From Micromonospora chokoriensis (GTDB taxonomy: Bacteria > Actinomycetota > Actinomycetes > Mycobacteriales > Micromonosporaceae), in assembly GCF_900091505.1 (NCBI RefSeq), contig NZ_LT607409.1:4464001-4528000 (forward strand): a stretch of DNA of 64,000 nt, in the 5' to 3' direction. This document shows positions 9,215 to 17,971 of this stretch, piece by piece. Under the pieces are notes generated by a model. That model made no database searches. It had not been told where the DNA came from and was given only the letters and a program-made list of their open reading frames with translations. Every line of letters starts with the position of its first letter. The first letter of the stretch is position 1. The position numbers and the translations under genes were made by a program.

Positions 9215-10362
9215 CCTACCCCGAGCCGCCGCTGCGCGAGCCGGACCTGCCGCGTACCGCGAAGGTCCGGCCCACCGCGCTGCGGACCGGCTGGACCACC
9301 GGCGCGTGCGCGACGGCGGCGGCCAAGGCAGCGGTCACCGCGCTGGTCACCGGGGAGATCCAGCCGGACGTGGAGATCGGGCTGCCCGCCGGACAACGGG
9401 TGCGCTTCCCGGTCGAACGTTGCGAGGTGACCGGCAGCCCACCGGTGCGCGCCGAGGCGGTCGTGGTCAAGGACGCCGGGGACGACCCGGACGTCACCCA
9501 CGGCGCGGAGCTGACCGCCACCGTGGGCTGGACCGACGTGCCCGGTCTGCGGCTCGCGGGCGGCGACGGCGTCGGCACTGTCACCAAGCCCGGCCTCGGC
9601 CTCGCGGTCGGCGGCCCGGCGATCAACGACACCCCCCGCCGCATGATCGGCGAGGCGGTGGCCGAGGTGGTCGACCTCGCCGAGGTCGGCGTCCGGGTGG
9701 TGATCAGCGTGCCCCGGGGCGAGATCATGGCCCGCAAGACCACCAACCGGCGGCTCGGCATCCTCGGCGGCATCTCGATCCTCGGCACCACCGGGATCGT
9801 CCGCCCCTTCTCCACCGCGTCCTGGCGGGCCAGCGTCGTGCAGGCAGTGCACGTGATGGCCGCCCAGGGGGAGCGGACAGTGGTGCTCTGCACCGGTGGG
9901 CGTACCGAGCGGGCCGCCCGCGCGCTCCTGCCCGACCTGCCCGAGGTCTGCTTCGTCGAGGTCGGCGACTTCACCGGTGCCGCGGTGACCGCCGCCGTGG
10001 GCGACGAGATGACCGGTGTGGTCTTCGTCGGCATGGCCGGCAAACTGGCCAAACTCGCCGCCGGTGTGCTGATGACCCACTACACCCGCTCCACGGTGGA
10101 CCTCTCGCTGCTCGGCGCGGTCACCGCCGAGGCCGGTGGTGACGAGGCCCTCGTCGCCGCCGTGACCGAGGCCAACACCGGGCGGCACGCGTACGAGCTG
10201 TGGGAGGCCGCCGGGCTGCTCGAACCTGCCGGCGACGCGCTCTGCCGGCGGGTCCGTCAGGTGCTGCGCCGCTTCGCCGGACCGACGGTCACCGTCGACG
10301 TGGCGATGGTCGACTTCGCGGGGGCGCACGTCGTCGCCTCGTCCGGGCGGTGGCCCCGATGA
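9211..10362 (+). CDS. cbiD: Cobalt-precorrin-5B C1-methyltransferase
   Basis: CbiD is the C-1 methyltransferase of the early-cobalt (anaerobic) pathway. It is structurally unrelated to the other methylases and substitutes for CobF. The 383-residue product carries the family signatures LRTGWTTGACATAAAKAA, GTVTKPGLGLAVGGPAIN and ISVPRGEIMARKTTNRRLG. The start ATG 9211 overlaps the cobM stop. Its presence beside cobN is part of the mixed gene content of this operon. Confidence 0.96.
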   Translation: MTYPEPPLREPDLPRTAKVRPTALRTGWTTGACATAAAKAAVTALVTGEIQPDVEIGLPAGQRVRFPVERCEVTGSPPVRAEAVVVKDAGDDPDVTHGAELTATVGWTDVPGLRLAGGDGVGTVTKPGLGLAVGGPAINDTPRRMIGEAVAEVVDLAEVGVRVVISVPRGEIMARKTTNRRLGILGGISILGTTGIVRPFSTASWRASVVQAVHVMAAQGERTVVLCTGGRTERAARALLPDLPEVCFVEVGDFTGAAVTAAVGDEMTGVVFVGMAGKLAKLAAGVLMTHYTRSTVDLSLLGAVTAEAGGDEALVAAVTEANTGRHAYELWEAAGLLEPAGDALCRRVRQVLRRFAGPTVTVDVAMVDFAGAHVVASSGRWPR

Positions 10363-11642
10363 CCCGGCCGGTGCCGGTGGATCCGGTGGTCGGCGTGACA
10401 GTCGTCGGCCTCGACGCGGCGGGAGCTCCGCCGCACCCCGCGCTCGCGCCGGTGCTGGCCACCGCCGGGCTGGTCGTCGGGGCCGCGCGGCACCTGGCAG
10501 CGGTGCCCGTACCGGCCGGCGCGGACACCGTCACCCTCGGGCCGCTCGCCCCGGCCCTGCACCGGCTCGCCGAGGCTGTCGCCGCCGGGGTGCCGGCCGT
10601 CGTGTTGGCCAGCGGTGACCCGGGCCTGTTCGGCATCGTGCGGCGGCTGCGCGCGGCGGGGCTGCCGCTGCGCGTGGTGCCGGCGGTGTCCAGTGTGGCC
10701 GCCGCGTTCGCCCGCGCCGGCCTGCCCTGGGACGGCGCCGCCGTGGTCACCGCGCACGGCCGTGACCTCCGACCGGCGCTGAACGCCTGCCGGGCGCTGC
10801 CACTGGTCGCGGTGCTCACCGCGCCCGGCGCCGGCGCGGCCGAGCTGGGCGCGGGTCTGGTCGGCTGGCCCCGCCGCCTGCTGGTCGCCGAGCACCTGGG
10901 CACCGACGCCGAACGGATCCGCGAGGTGACCCCGGAGCGGGCCGCCACCATGACCTGGGCCGACCCGCACGTGGTGCTCAGCCGCACCGACGGTGCGTCA
11001 CCTCAGGCGTCCGCCGACGCCGCACCGGACCCGGTCACCGCCGACGGGATGCGCGTCGACAACCAGCCGGCCGCCGCGCCGGCCGGTGGGTGGGCGCTGC
11101 CGGAGATCCGGTACGCCCACCGCGACTCCATGATCACCAAGTCGGAGGTACGGGCCCTCGTCGTCGCCCGGCTGCGCCCCCGGCTGGGCCGGCTGGTGTG
11201 GGACGTCGGCGCGGGCAGCGGCTCGGTCGGCATCGAGTGCGCGCTGCTCGGCGCGGCCGTGCTCGCCGTCGAACAGGACCCCGGTGCCGCCGCGACAGTC
11301 CGGGCCAACGCCGCCGCGCACGCGGTCACCGTCCGGCTCGTCACCGGGCGGGCCCCGGAGGCGCTGGCCGGGTTACCCGAGCCGGACGCCGTCTTCGTCG
11401 GCGGTGGCGGCGCGGACGTCCTCGCCGCCGTGGTGGCCCGCCGGCCCGAACGGGTGGTGCTGACCCTGGCCGCGCTGGACCGGGTCGCGCCGGCGGTGGG
11501 TCTGCTGCGCGCCGCCGGCTACACGGTCGAGGGCAGTCAACTCTCCGCCGCCCGCCTCGCCGACCTGCCCGGCGGGTCGATCCGCCTCGCGGCCACCAAC
11601 CCGGTGGTCGTCCTCACCGGGGAGCGCCAGTGCCCGACCTGA
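10359..11642 (+). CDS. cobL: Precorrin-6Y C5,15-methyltransferase (decarboxylating), CbiE-CbiT fusion
   Basis: This bifunctional enzyme methylates C-5 and C-15 and decarboxylates the C-12 acetate. The N-terminal half of its 427 residues is a tetrapyrrole methylase (VTVVGLDAAG, ASGDPGLFGIVRRL, VPAVSSVAAAFAR), corresponding to CbiE. The C-terminal half is a Rossmann methyltransferase with WDVGAGSGSVGIECALLG, corresponding to CbiT. The halves are joined by an Ala/Pro-rich linker near residues 210-245. ATG 10359 overlaps the cbiD stop. The 3' end overlaps the next gene by 13 nt. Confidence 0.95.
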   Translation: MTRPVPVDPVVGVTVVGLDAAGAPPHPALAPVLATAGLVVGAARHLAAVPVPAGADTVTLGPLAPALHRLAEAVAAGVPAVVLASGDPGLFGIVRRLRAAGLPLRVVPAVSSVAAAFARAGLPWDGAAVVTAHGRDLRPALNACRALPLVAVLTAPGAGAAELGAGLVGWPRRLLVAEHLGTDAERIREVTPERAATMTWADPHVVLSRTDGASPQASADAAPDPVTADGMRVDNQPAAAPAGGWALPEIRYAHRDSMITKSEVRALVVARLRPRLGRLVWDVGAGSGSVGIECALLGAAVLAVEQDPGAAATVRANAAAHAVTVRLVTGRAPEALAGLPEPDAVFVGGGGADVLAAVVARRPERVVLTLAALDRVAPAVGLLRAAGYTVEGSQLSAARLADLPGGSIRLAATNPVVVLTGERQCPT

Positions 11643-13372
11643 CAGTGACCACCAGCATCGGACTGGTGGCCGCCACCGCCGCCGGCCGCCGGCACGCCGA
11701 CACCGTGGCCGCCGCATGGCCGCACGCCCGGCTGGTCGAGGGGGACACCGTGGCCGACGCGCTGCGGTCGGCCTGGGCCGGCTGTGACGCGGTGGTCGCG
11801 TTCCTGGCCACCGGAGCGGTGGTACGGATCCTCGCGCCGCTGCTCGGCGACAAGGACAGCGACCCCGCCGTGGTGGTCGTTGACGAGGCGGCCCGACACG
11901 CCGTGGCGCTGCTCGGCGGGCACGCCGGCGGCGGCAACGACCTCGCCGAGCGGGTGGGCGCACTGCTGGACGCCCGACCGGTGATCACCACCGCCACCGA
12001 CGCCGTCGGTCTGCCCGGGCTGGACACCCTCGGCTGGCCGGTGCAGGGCGCGGTCGCCACAGTGTCCCGGGCCATCCTGGACGGTGCGCCCGTCCAGCTG
12101 ATCGCCGACGCCGACTGGCCGCTGCCCGCCCTCCCACCGAACGTCCAACCCCGAACGGTCGGCACCGACCCCGACGGGGTCGCCGGCGGCGGGTACCGGC
12201 TGCTGGTCACCGACCGGGTGGTGCCCCTCGACGAACGGACCGCCGTCCTGCGGCCACCGTCGCTGGTCGCCGGGGTGGGCGCGAGTCGGGGCGTACCCGC
12301 CGAGGAGGTGGCCGAGCTGCTGCACCGGGTGCTGGCCGAGGCCGGACTGCACCCGGCGAGCCTACGGTGCCTGGCCAGCGCCGACGTCAAGGCCGACGAG
12401 GCAGGCATCCGCAGCACCGCCGACGCGCTCGGCGTACCCCTGGTGACCTGGCCGGCGACGCGCCTGGCGGCGATCGACGTGCCGCACCCCAGCGAGGTGG
12501 TCCGCGCCGCCGTCGGCACACCGAGCGTCGCGGAGGCCGCGGCCCTGCTCGGCGCGGACGGCCGGGCCGACGACGCCACGCTGCTGGTCGGCAAGACCGC
12601 GACGGCGATGGCCACCGTGGCGGTGGCCCGGCACGCGCCGCGCGGCCGGCTGGCCGTCGTCGGCCTCGGGCCGGGCGCGCCCGACCTGCGCACCCCCCGC
12701 GCGGTGGCCGAGCTGCGCCGCGCCGCCGTGGTGGTCGGCCTGGACCAGTACCTCGACCAGGTCCGCGACGTGTTCCGCCCGGGCACCCGGGTCCTGTCCA
12801 GCGGGCTGGGCGCGGAGGAGGCGCGGGCCCGCGCCGCCGTCGCCGAGGCCGCCGCCGGACGGGCGGTCGCGCTGGTCGGGTCCGGCGACGCCGGGGTGTA
12901 CGCGATGGCCAGCCCCGCCCTGGAGTACGCCGACGAACGGATCGACGTGGTGGGCGTGCCCGGGGTGACCGCCGCCCTCGCCGCCGGCGCGTTGCTCGGC
13001 GCGCCGCTCGGCCACGACCACGCCTACGTGAGCCTGTCCGACCTGCACACCCCGTGGGAGGTCATCGAGCGTCGGGTGACCGCCGCCGCCGAGGGTGACT
13101 TCGTGACGGTGTTCTACAACCCGCGCAGCCGGGCCCGGGACTGGCAGCTCGGCAAGGCGCTCGGCATCCTCGCCGCGCACCGGCCACCGGACACCCCGGT
13201 CGGTGTGGTGCGCAACGCCAGCCGCCCCGGCGAACGGGTGCACCTGGCGACGGTGGCCACCCTCGCCCCGGCGGTGGTCGACATGTACAGCGTCGTCGTG
13301 GTCGGCAACAGCGACACCAGGCTGGTCGCCGGGCGGATGGTCACCCCCCGGGGGTACCGGTGGCGGTCGTGA
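11630..13372 (+). CDS. CbiG-CobJ fusion: precorrin-5A hydrolase plus precorrin-3B C17-methyltransferase
   Basis: The 580-residue protein joins two pathway steps. Residues about 1-335 are CbiG-like: the N-terminal and central regions include FLATGAVVRILAPLLGDK, LLGGHAGGGNDLA and ITTATDAVG, and the C-terminal region has GVGASRGVPAEEV. CbiG opens the ring-A lactone and removes the C-20 unit as acetaldehyde in the anaerobic route. Residues about 336-580 are CobJ/CbiH, the ring-contracting C-17 methylase, with GLGPGAPDLRTPRAVAEL, VGSGDAGVYAMASP and VFYNPRSRARDWQLG. GTG 11630 is chosen because CbiG homology starts there. The ferredoxin gene overlaps the 3' end. Confidence 0.93.
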   Translation: MPDLTVTTSIGLVAATAAGRRHADTVAAAWPHARLVEGDTVADALRSAWAGCDAVVAFLATGAVVRILAPLLGDKDSDPAVVVVDEAARHAVALLGGHAGGGNDLAERVGALLDARPVITTATDAVGLPGLDTLGWPVQGAVATVSRAILDGAPVQLIADADWPLPALPPNVQPRTVGTDPDGVAGGGYRLLVTDRVVPLDERTAVLRPPSLVAGVGASRGVPAEEVAELLHRVLAEAGLHPASLRCLASADVKADEAGIRSTADALGVPLVTWPATRLAAIDVPHPSEVVRAAVGTPSVAEAAALLGADGRADDATLLVGKTATAMATVAVARHAPRGRLAVVGLGPGAPDLRTPRAVAELRRAAVVVGLDQYLDQVRDVFRPGTRVLSSGLGAEEARARAAVAEAAAGRAVALVGSGDAGVYAMASPALEYADERIDVVGVPGVTAALAAGALLGAPLGHDHAYVSLSDLHTPWEVIERRVTAAAEGDFVTVFYNPRSRARDWQLGKALGILAAHRPPDTPVGVVRNASRPGERVHLATVATLAPAVVDMYSVVVVGNSDTRLVAGRMVTPRGYRWRS

Positions 13373-13554
13373 CGATCGACGCGTGCCAGGGCTGCGGCGC
13401 GTGCCTGCTCACCTGCCCCACCCACGCCATCCGGCCCGTCCCCGGCGGCCTGACGGTCCACGCCGAGGCGTGCACCGGCTGCCTGGAATGCCTGGAGATC
13501 TGCCCCGTCGACGCGATCAGCGTCGCGTCCGACCCTTCCGAAGGAGCCCGATGA
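13360..13554 (+). CDS. Small 2[4Fe-4S] ferredoxin
   Basis: This 64-residue protein has two perfect cluster motifs, CQGCGACLLTCP and CTGCLECLEICP, so it is a bacterial-type dicluster ferredoxin. It starts at GTG 13360, or at GTG 13369 directly at the upstream stop, and its own stop overlaps the ATG of cobH. Being locked into the cobalamin operon suggests it donates electrons to a corrin-pathway step, such as a precorrin reductase, cobalt reduction before adenosylation, or a CobG-like enzyme elsewhere. The acceptor is not visible in the sequence. Confidence 0.9.
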   Translation: MAVVTIDACQGCGACLLTCPTHAIRPVPGGLTVHAEACTGCLECLEICPVDAISVASDPSEGAR

Positions 13555-14147
13555 GCCGGGTCGTGCACCCGATCGAGGTCGAGTCGTACCGCATCCTGCG
13601 CGAGCGCGTCGACCTGTCGCACCTGCCTCCGCTGACCCGGGCGGTGACCGAACGGGTGGTGCACGCCAGCGCCGACCTCGCGTACGTCGACGAGCTCGTC
13701 TGCGACGAGGCCGCCCTCGAATCCGGCCTGGCCGCGCTGCGCGCCGGAGCGCCGGTGGTCACCGACGTGGCGATGGTCGCCGCCGGCATCACCCGAGCCG
13801 GCCTGGACCTGGTCTGCCCGGTCGCCGAGCCGGCCGCCGCCGAGCTGGGCCGCTCGGCCGGGATCACCCGCTCGGCGGCGGCCGTACGGATCGCCCTCGA
13901 CCGGGTCGGCCCCGGCGCGGTCTGGGTGGTCGGCTGCGCGCCGACGGCACTCGTCGAACTGCTCACCCTGGACGCCGCCCCGGCGCTGGTCGTCGGCCTG
14001 CCGGTCGGTTTCGTGGGGGCCGCCGAGTCGAAGGCGGCGCTGCGGGCCAGTGGCCTGCCCGGGGTGTCCAACGTGGGCGAGAAGGGTGGTTCGGCGGTCG
14101 CCGCCGCCGCCCTCAACGCCCTGCTCTACGTCGAGGAGAAGTCATGA
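13551..14147 (+). CDS. cobH: Precorrin-8X methylmutase (CobH/CbiC)
   Basis: CobH moves the methyl group from C-11 to C-12, giving hydrogenobyrinic acid (or its cobalt form). The 198 residues include IEVESYRILRERVDLS, VVTDVAMVAAGI, WVVGCAPTALVELL and the C-terminal GLPVGFVGAAESKAAL and EKGGSAVAAAALNALL, all typical. ATG 13551 overlaps the ferredoxin stop; GAAGGAGCCCG upstream is a good ribosome site. The stop overlaps the start of the CbiX-CobA gene. Confidence 0.96.
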   Translation: MSRVVHPIEVESYRILRERVDLSHLPPLTRAVTERVVHASADLAYVDELVCDEAALESGLAALRAGAPVVTDVAMVAAGITRAGLDLVCPVAEPAAAELGRSAGITRSAAAVRIALDRVGPGAVWVVGCAPTALVELLTLDAAPALVVGLPVGFVGAAESKAALRASGLPGVSNVGEKGGSAVAAAALNALLYVEEKS

Positions 14148-15814
14148 CCGGATTGGTCGTCGTCGGGCACGGTACCCGCAGCACGGCCGGGGTCGACCAG
14201 TTCGCCGCGCTCGTCGAACGGGTCCGCCGCCGCGGCGACATCGGGGACGTCGAGGGCGGCTTCATCGAGCTGTCCCGCCCGCCGCTGACCGACGCCGTCG
14301 GCGCGCTCGTCGCGCGCGGGCACCGCGCGCTGGTGGCGCTGCCGCTGGTGCTCACCGGCGCCGGACACGGCAAGGGCGACATCCCCGCCGCGATGGCCCG
14401 GGAGCAGGAACGCCACCCCGGGCTGACCTACCGCTACGGCCGCCCGCTCGGCCCGCACCCGCTGCTGCACACCGCCCTCGAAGAACGCATCGACGCCGCG
14501 CTGGCGGGTGCCGACCGGGCCGGCACTGGGCCGGCGGGTGCCGACCGGGCCGGCACGTGGGTCGCGTTGATCGGGCGGGGGTCCACCGACCCGGACGCCA
14601 ACGCCGAGGTCGCCAAGGTCGCCCGTCTGCTCTGGGAGGGGCGTGGCTACGCCGGCGTCGAGCCGGGGTTCATCTCCCTCGCCCAGCCGTCGGTCCCGGC
14701 GGTGCTGGAACGGCTGCGCCGCCTCGGCGCGCGGCGCATCGTCGTCGCCCCCTACTTCCTGTTCGCCGGGGTGCTGCCGGACCGCATCGTCGCCCAGTCG
14801 GCCGAGTTCGCCGCCGCCCACCCCGACCTCGACGTGCGGGTGGCCGAGGTGATCGGCGACTGCGACGCCCTGGCCGACCTGGTCCGGGAGCGCTACGCCG
14901 AGGCGCTGGGCGGCGACATCCGGATGAACTGCGACACCTGCGCGTACCGGGTGGTGATGCCCGGCTTCGCCGACAAGGTCGGTCGCCCGCAACGCCCGCA
15001 CGACCACCCCGACGACCCGGTCGGCCACCACCATCACCACGGGCACGACCACCACCATGACCACCACGCGCACGAGCACGGGTCGGTCGCGGTGGTCGGC
15101 GGCGGGCCGGGCCCCGACGACCTGATCACGGTACGCGGGAAGGCGCTGCTCGACGCGGCGGACGTCGTGGTGGTCGACCGGTTGGCCCCGCAGGGACTGC
15201 TCGCCGGGCTGCGCCCCGACGTGCTGGTGGTCGACGCTGCCAAGGTCCCCCGTGGTCCGTCGATGGCGCAGCAGGCGATCAACGCGGCGCTGGTGTCGCA
15301 CGCCAAGGCCGGCCGTCGGGTGGTCCGCCTCAAGGGCGGCGACCCGTACGTCTTCGGGCGCGGTCACGAGGAGGTGCAGGCCTGTGCGGCGGCCGGGGTG
15401 CCGGTGACGGTCGTGCCGGGGGTGAGCAGCGCGCTCGCCGCACCGGCCCTCGCCGGAGTGCCGGTCACGCACCGGGGGGTGGCGCACGACCTCACCGTCG
15501 TGTCCGGGCACCTGCCGCCAGGGCACCCCGACTCGCTCGTGGACTGGGCGGCGCTGGCCCGCGCCCGGGGCACCGTCGTCCTGCTGATGGCCGTCGACAC
15601 CATCGCCAAGATCGCGGCTGTGCTGATCGAACACGGCCGCGCCCCGGAGACCCCGGTGCTCGCCGTCCAGGACGCCGGGCTGCCCGACCAGCGGTCGGTG
15701 TCCGCCCGGCTGGACGAGATCGGTGCCGTGGCAGCCCGGGAGGGCGTCGGCCCGCCCGCCGTCTTCGTCCTCGGCCCGGTGGTCGCGCTCAGCGCCACCG
15801 GGCCGACGGGGTGA
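14144..15814 (+). CDS. Sirohydrochlorin chelatase (CbiX)-uroporphyrinogen III methyltransferase (CobA) fusion
   Basis: The 556-residue protein combines two early steps. Residues about 1-260 are a class II chelatase of the CbiX/SirB type, with VVGHGTRS, LPLVLTGAGHGKGDIP, APYFLFAGVLPDRI and the CDTCAYRVVMPGF motif. It inserts metal into sirohydrochlorin. A linker at about 283-310 holds some 15 histidines with Asp, resembling metal-storage His tracts of long CbiX proteins. Residues about 312-550 are a CobA/SUMT methylase (VAVVGGGPGPDDLITVRG, RLKGGDPYVFGRGHEE, PGVSSALAAPALAGVPVTHR) making precorrin-2. A short direct repeat near 14507-14557 duplicates GADRAGT. The stop lies 3 nt from the converging ABC permease stop, with no room for a separate terminator. 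Confidence 0.93.
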   Translation: MTGLVVVGHGTRSTAGVDQFAALVERVRRRGDIGDVEGGFIELSRPPLTDAVGALVARGHRALVALPLVLTGAGHGKGDIPAAMAREQERHPGLTYRYGRPLGPHPLLHTALEERIDAALAGADRAGTGPAGADRAGTWVALIGRGSTDPDANAEVAKVARLLWEGRGYAGVEPGFISLAQPSVPAVLERLRRLGARRIVVAPYFLFAGVLPDRIVAQSAEFAAAHPDLDVRVAEVIGDCDALADLVRERYAEALGGDIRMNCDTCAYRVVMPGFADKVGRPQRPHDHPDDPVGHHHHHGHDHHHDHHAHEHGSVAVVGGGPGPDDLITVRGKALLDAADVVVVDRLAPQGLLAGLRPDVLVVDAAKVPRGPSMAQQAINAALVSHAKAGRRVVRLKGGDPYVFGRGHEEVQACAAAGVPVTVVPGVSSALAAPALAGVPVTHRGVAHDLTVVSGHLPPGHPDSLVDWAALARARGTVVLLMAVDTIAKIAAVLIEHGRAPETPVLAVQDAGLPDQRSVSARLDEIGAVAAREGVGPPAVFVLGPVVALSATGPTG

Positions 15815-15817
15815 CGA

Positions 15818-17971
15818 CTACTCGCTGCGGGCGGTCTCCGGGCCGGTGATGCGCTCCAGCAGCGGCAGTGTGGAGGCGATGACACCGAGGCAGGCGGCCA
15901 ACCCGACGACGACGATCAGGTAGAAGCCCGGCTGCGGCGCGACGAGGGTGTAGTCCATCTGCGCCCGAAGGAACAGGTGGGCGGCGAGCAGACCCATCCC
16001 GACGGCGACGGCGGCGACGGCGAGCATCGGTACGACGCTCTCCACCGCCACCACCCGACGCAGGACCCGCACCGGCGCGCCGCTGAGACGCAGCAGGCTG
16101 AACGGGCGTCGGCGTTCGGTGAGACCGCCGATCACACTGACCGCGAGGCTGCACCCACCGAGCGCGAGGCTGGCGATGATGACGACGTTGGCCAGTTGCT
16201 CCCAGCCGCGCAGCGTGTCGGCGAAGTCCGACTCGAAGTCACCGGGCACGTTCGGCCCGACCCAGAAGGTCGGAAAGGCGATCTCCAGCAGGGTGCGGGT
16301 GCGCTCGATCGCGGCGGCGGAGCCGTCGGTGCCGACGACCATCGACACCACCGGCAGCCGCTGCAGGTCGTCGACGGTGAGCGACGCGGCGGGCCAGACC
16401 GTCGCGGACGACGCCGACTCCCGTGAGCGGCTGAGGCCCAACGGCACCTTGATGACGCTCGCGCCGTCGGCGCACCGGCCGTACGTGCTGGGCAGGTCGG
16501 TGCACGCGATCACCCCGACCTCGCCGCCGTCCGTCATGGTCGGGTTCTCGCGGATGGCGGTCGCGGACCGTACGCCGGAAATCGCGCGCAGGTCGGAGAC
16601 GAGCGCGTCGGGCACCGTCGGCACCTTCTCGTCGAAGACGGTGGTCACCGTGCTCGCGTCGGTCGAGCCGGTGGGCGCCGGGCCGCGGTTGGCGACGATC
16701 GTGGTGATCACACCGACGGCCACGCTCGTCACGAAGAGCGCCAGCATGATGCCGCTGATCGCCCGGAAGCCGGCCTTCGGGTTGTCGGCGAGGCGCCGCG
16801 CGGCGATGAGCGTGGCCGGGCGGTTGGCGTAGCGGGCCATCACCCGGGCGCCGACCATCGTCAACCAGGGGCCGGCGAAGACCAGGCCGGCCATGATGAG
16901 CAGCAGCCCGGGCAGGAACACCGCCGCCTGGCCGTCGGACGTTTCCGGTTTGAAGCCGATGGCGAAGAACAGCACGGCGACACCGAGCAGGGCCGGGATC
17001 AACCGGTACGCGCGCGGGGTCCGGGGGGTGACCCGCCGGGTGACGCCGAGCGGCGAGATCCGTACCCGGCGCAGCGAGACCTGGGCCGCCACCGCAGCGC
17101 CGGCCGGGACGCCGAGCGCCACCAGCAGGGCGTCCAGCACGCCCAGGGACATGTCGTCGGGGAAGAACGGCATGCCGGTGAACGGGATGCCCGCGAGCGG
17201 GTCGCGCAAGGCGTAGAACAGGCCGAAGCCGACGGCGGTGCCGGCGACGGCTGCGGCGGCGGCCTCCACGGCGGCGACCGTCGAGATCTGCCGAGGTGTC
17301 GCGCCGACCAGGCGCATCGCGGCGAAACGCTGCTCCCGGCGGGCGGCGCTGAGCCGGGTGGCGGTGCCGATGAAGATCAGCACCGGGAACAACAGCCCAC
17401 CGGCGACCACGCCCAGGATGAGATTCACCGTGGTCTCGGGGAGGGCGGGGGTGTCGCCGACGCTGGTGACCTGCTTCGCGGCGGGTAGCTTGGCGACCTG
17501 GTCGGGGGTGCCGCCCGCGATGACGAGCAGGGTGTCCGGTGAGGTCAGCCCCGCCGGGCCGACGGCACCGAGGTCACGCCCCGGGTAGCGCTCACCCAGT
17601 TGGTCGGCCGGGTGGTCGGCCAGCAGGTCCCGCAACGCGGGCGAGGCGTAGTACTCACCCGGCCCCGGAACGGCCGGGACACCGACCGGGGTGGGCGCGC
17701 TCGGACCGGTCGCGGCGACGTCGATCCGGATGATCTGCCTGCCCTGGAAGTAATCCTGCCGGGTCGACCACCACAGCTTGTCGGCGTCGCCGGTCGAGGC
17801 GTTGGGATACATCGACGCGTACCGGGTGAGTTGCGCGTTCGTGGCGTTGACCCCGGCCAGGGTGGTCAGCAGCAGCCCGCTGCCGACCGCGACGGCGGCG
17901 GCGATGACGAGCAGGCGGGTGAGCGCCTCCCGGCCGCCGGCCACGGCGAGACGGAGCCCGAAGCGGATCAT
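15818..17971 (-). CDS. FtsX-type ABC transporter permease
   Basis: This 717-residue integral membrane protein starts MIRFGLRLAVAGG with a first membrane helix at about 19-41. A periplasmic-side domain follows, then a block of helices near 195-390, and a second block after about residue 610. This is the tandem FtsX arrangement of MacB-like, non-importing transporters. It pairs with the ATPase gene, whose stop it overlaps (ATGA). The substrate is not evident; control by a PadR regulator suggests efflux of lipids, peptides or a small inhibitor. Confidence 0.88.
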   Translation of the reverse strand: MIRFGLRLAVAGGREALTRLLVIAAAVAVGSGLLLTTLAGVNATNAQLTRYASMYPNASTGDADKLWWSTRQDYFQGRQIIRIDVAATGPSAPTPVGVPAVPGPGEYYASPALRDLLADHPADQLGERYPGRDLGAVGPAGLTSPDTLLVIAGGTPDQVAKLPAAKQVTSVGDTPALPETTVNLILGVVAGGLLFPVLIFIGTATRLSAARREQRFAAMRLVGATPRQISTVAAVEAAAAAVAGTAVGFGLFYALRDPLAGIPFTGMPFFPDDMSLGVLDALLVALGVPAGAAVAAQVSLRRVRISPLGVTRRVTPRTPRAYRLIPALLGVAVLFFAIGFKPETSDGQAAVFLPGLLLIMAGLVFAGPWLTMVGARVMARYANRPATLIAARRLADNPKAGFRAISGIMLALFVTSVAVGVITTIVANRGPAPTGSTDASTVTTVFDEKVPTVPDALVSDLRAISGVRSATAIRENPTMTDGGEVGVIACTDLPSTYGRCADGASVIKVPLGLSRSRESASSATVWPAASLTVDDLQRLPVVSMVVGTDGSAAAIERTRTLLEIAFPTFWVGPNVPGDFESDFADTLRGWEQLANVVIIASLALGGCSLAVSVIGGLTERRRPFSLLRLSGAPVRVLRRVVAVESVVPMLAVAAVAVGMGLLAAHLFLRAQMDYTLVAPQPGFYLIVVVGLAACLGVIASTLPLLERITGPETARSE

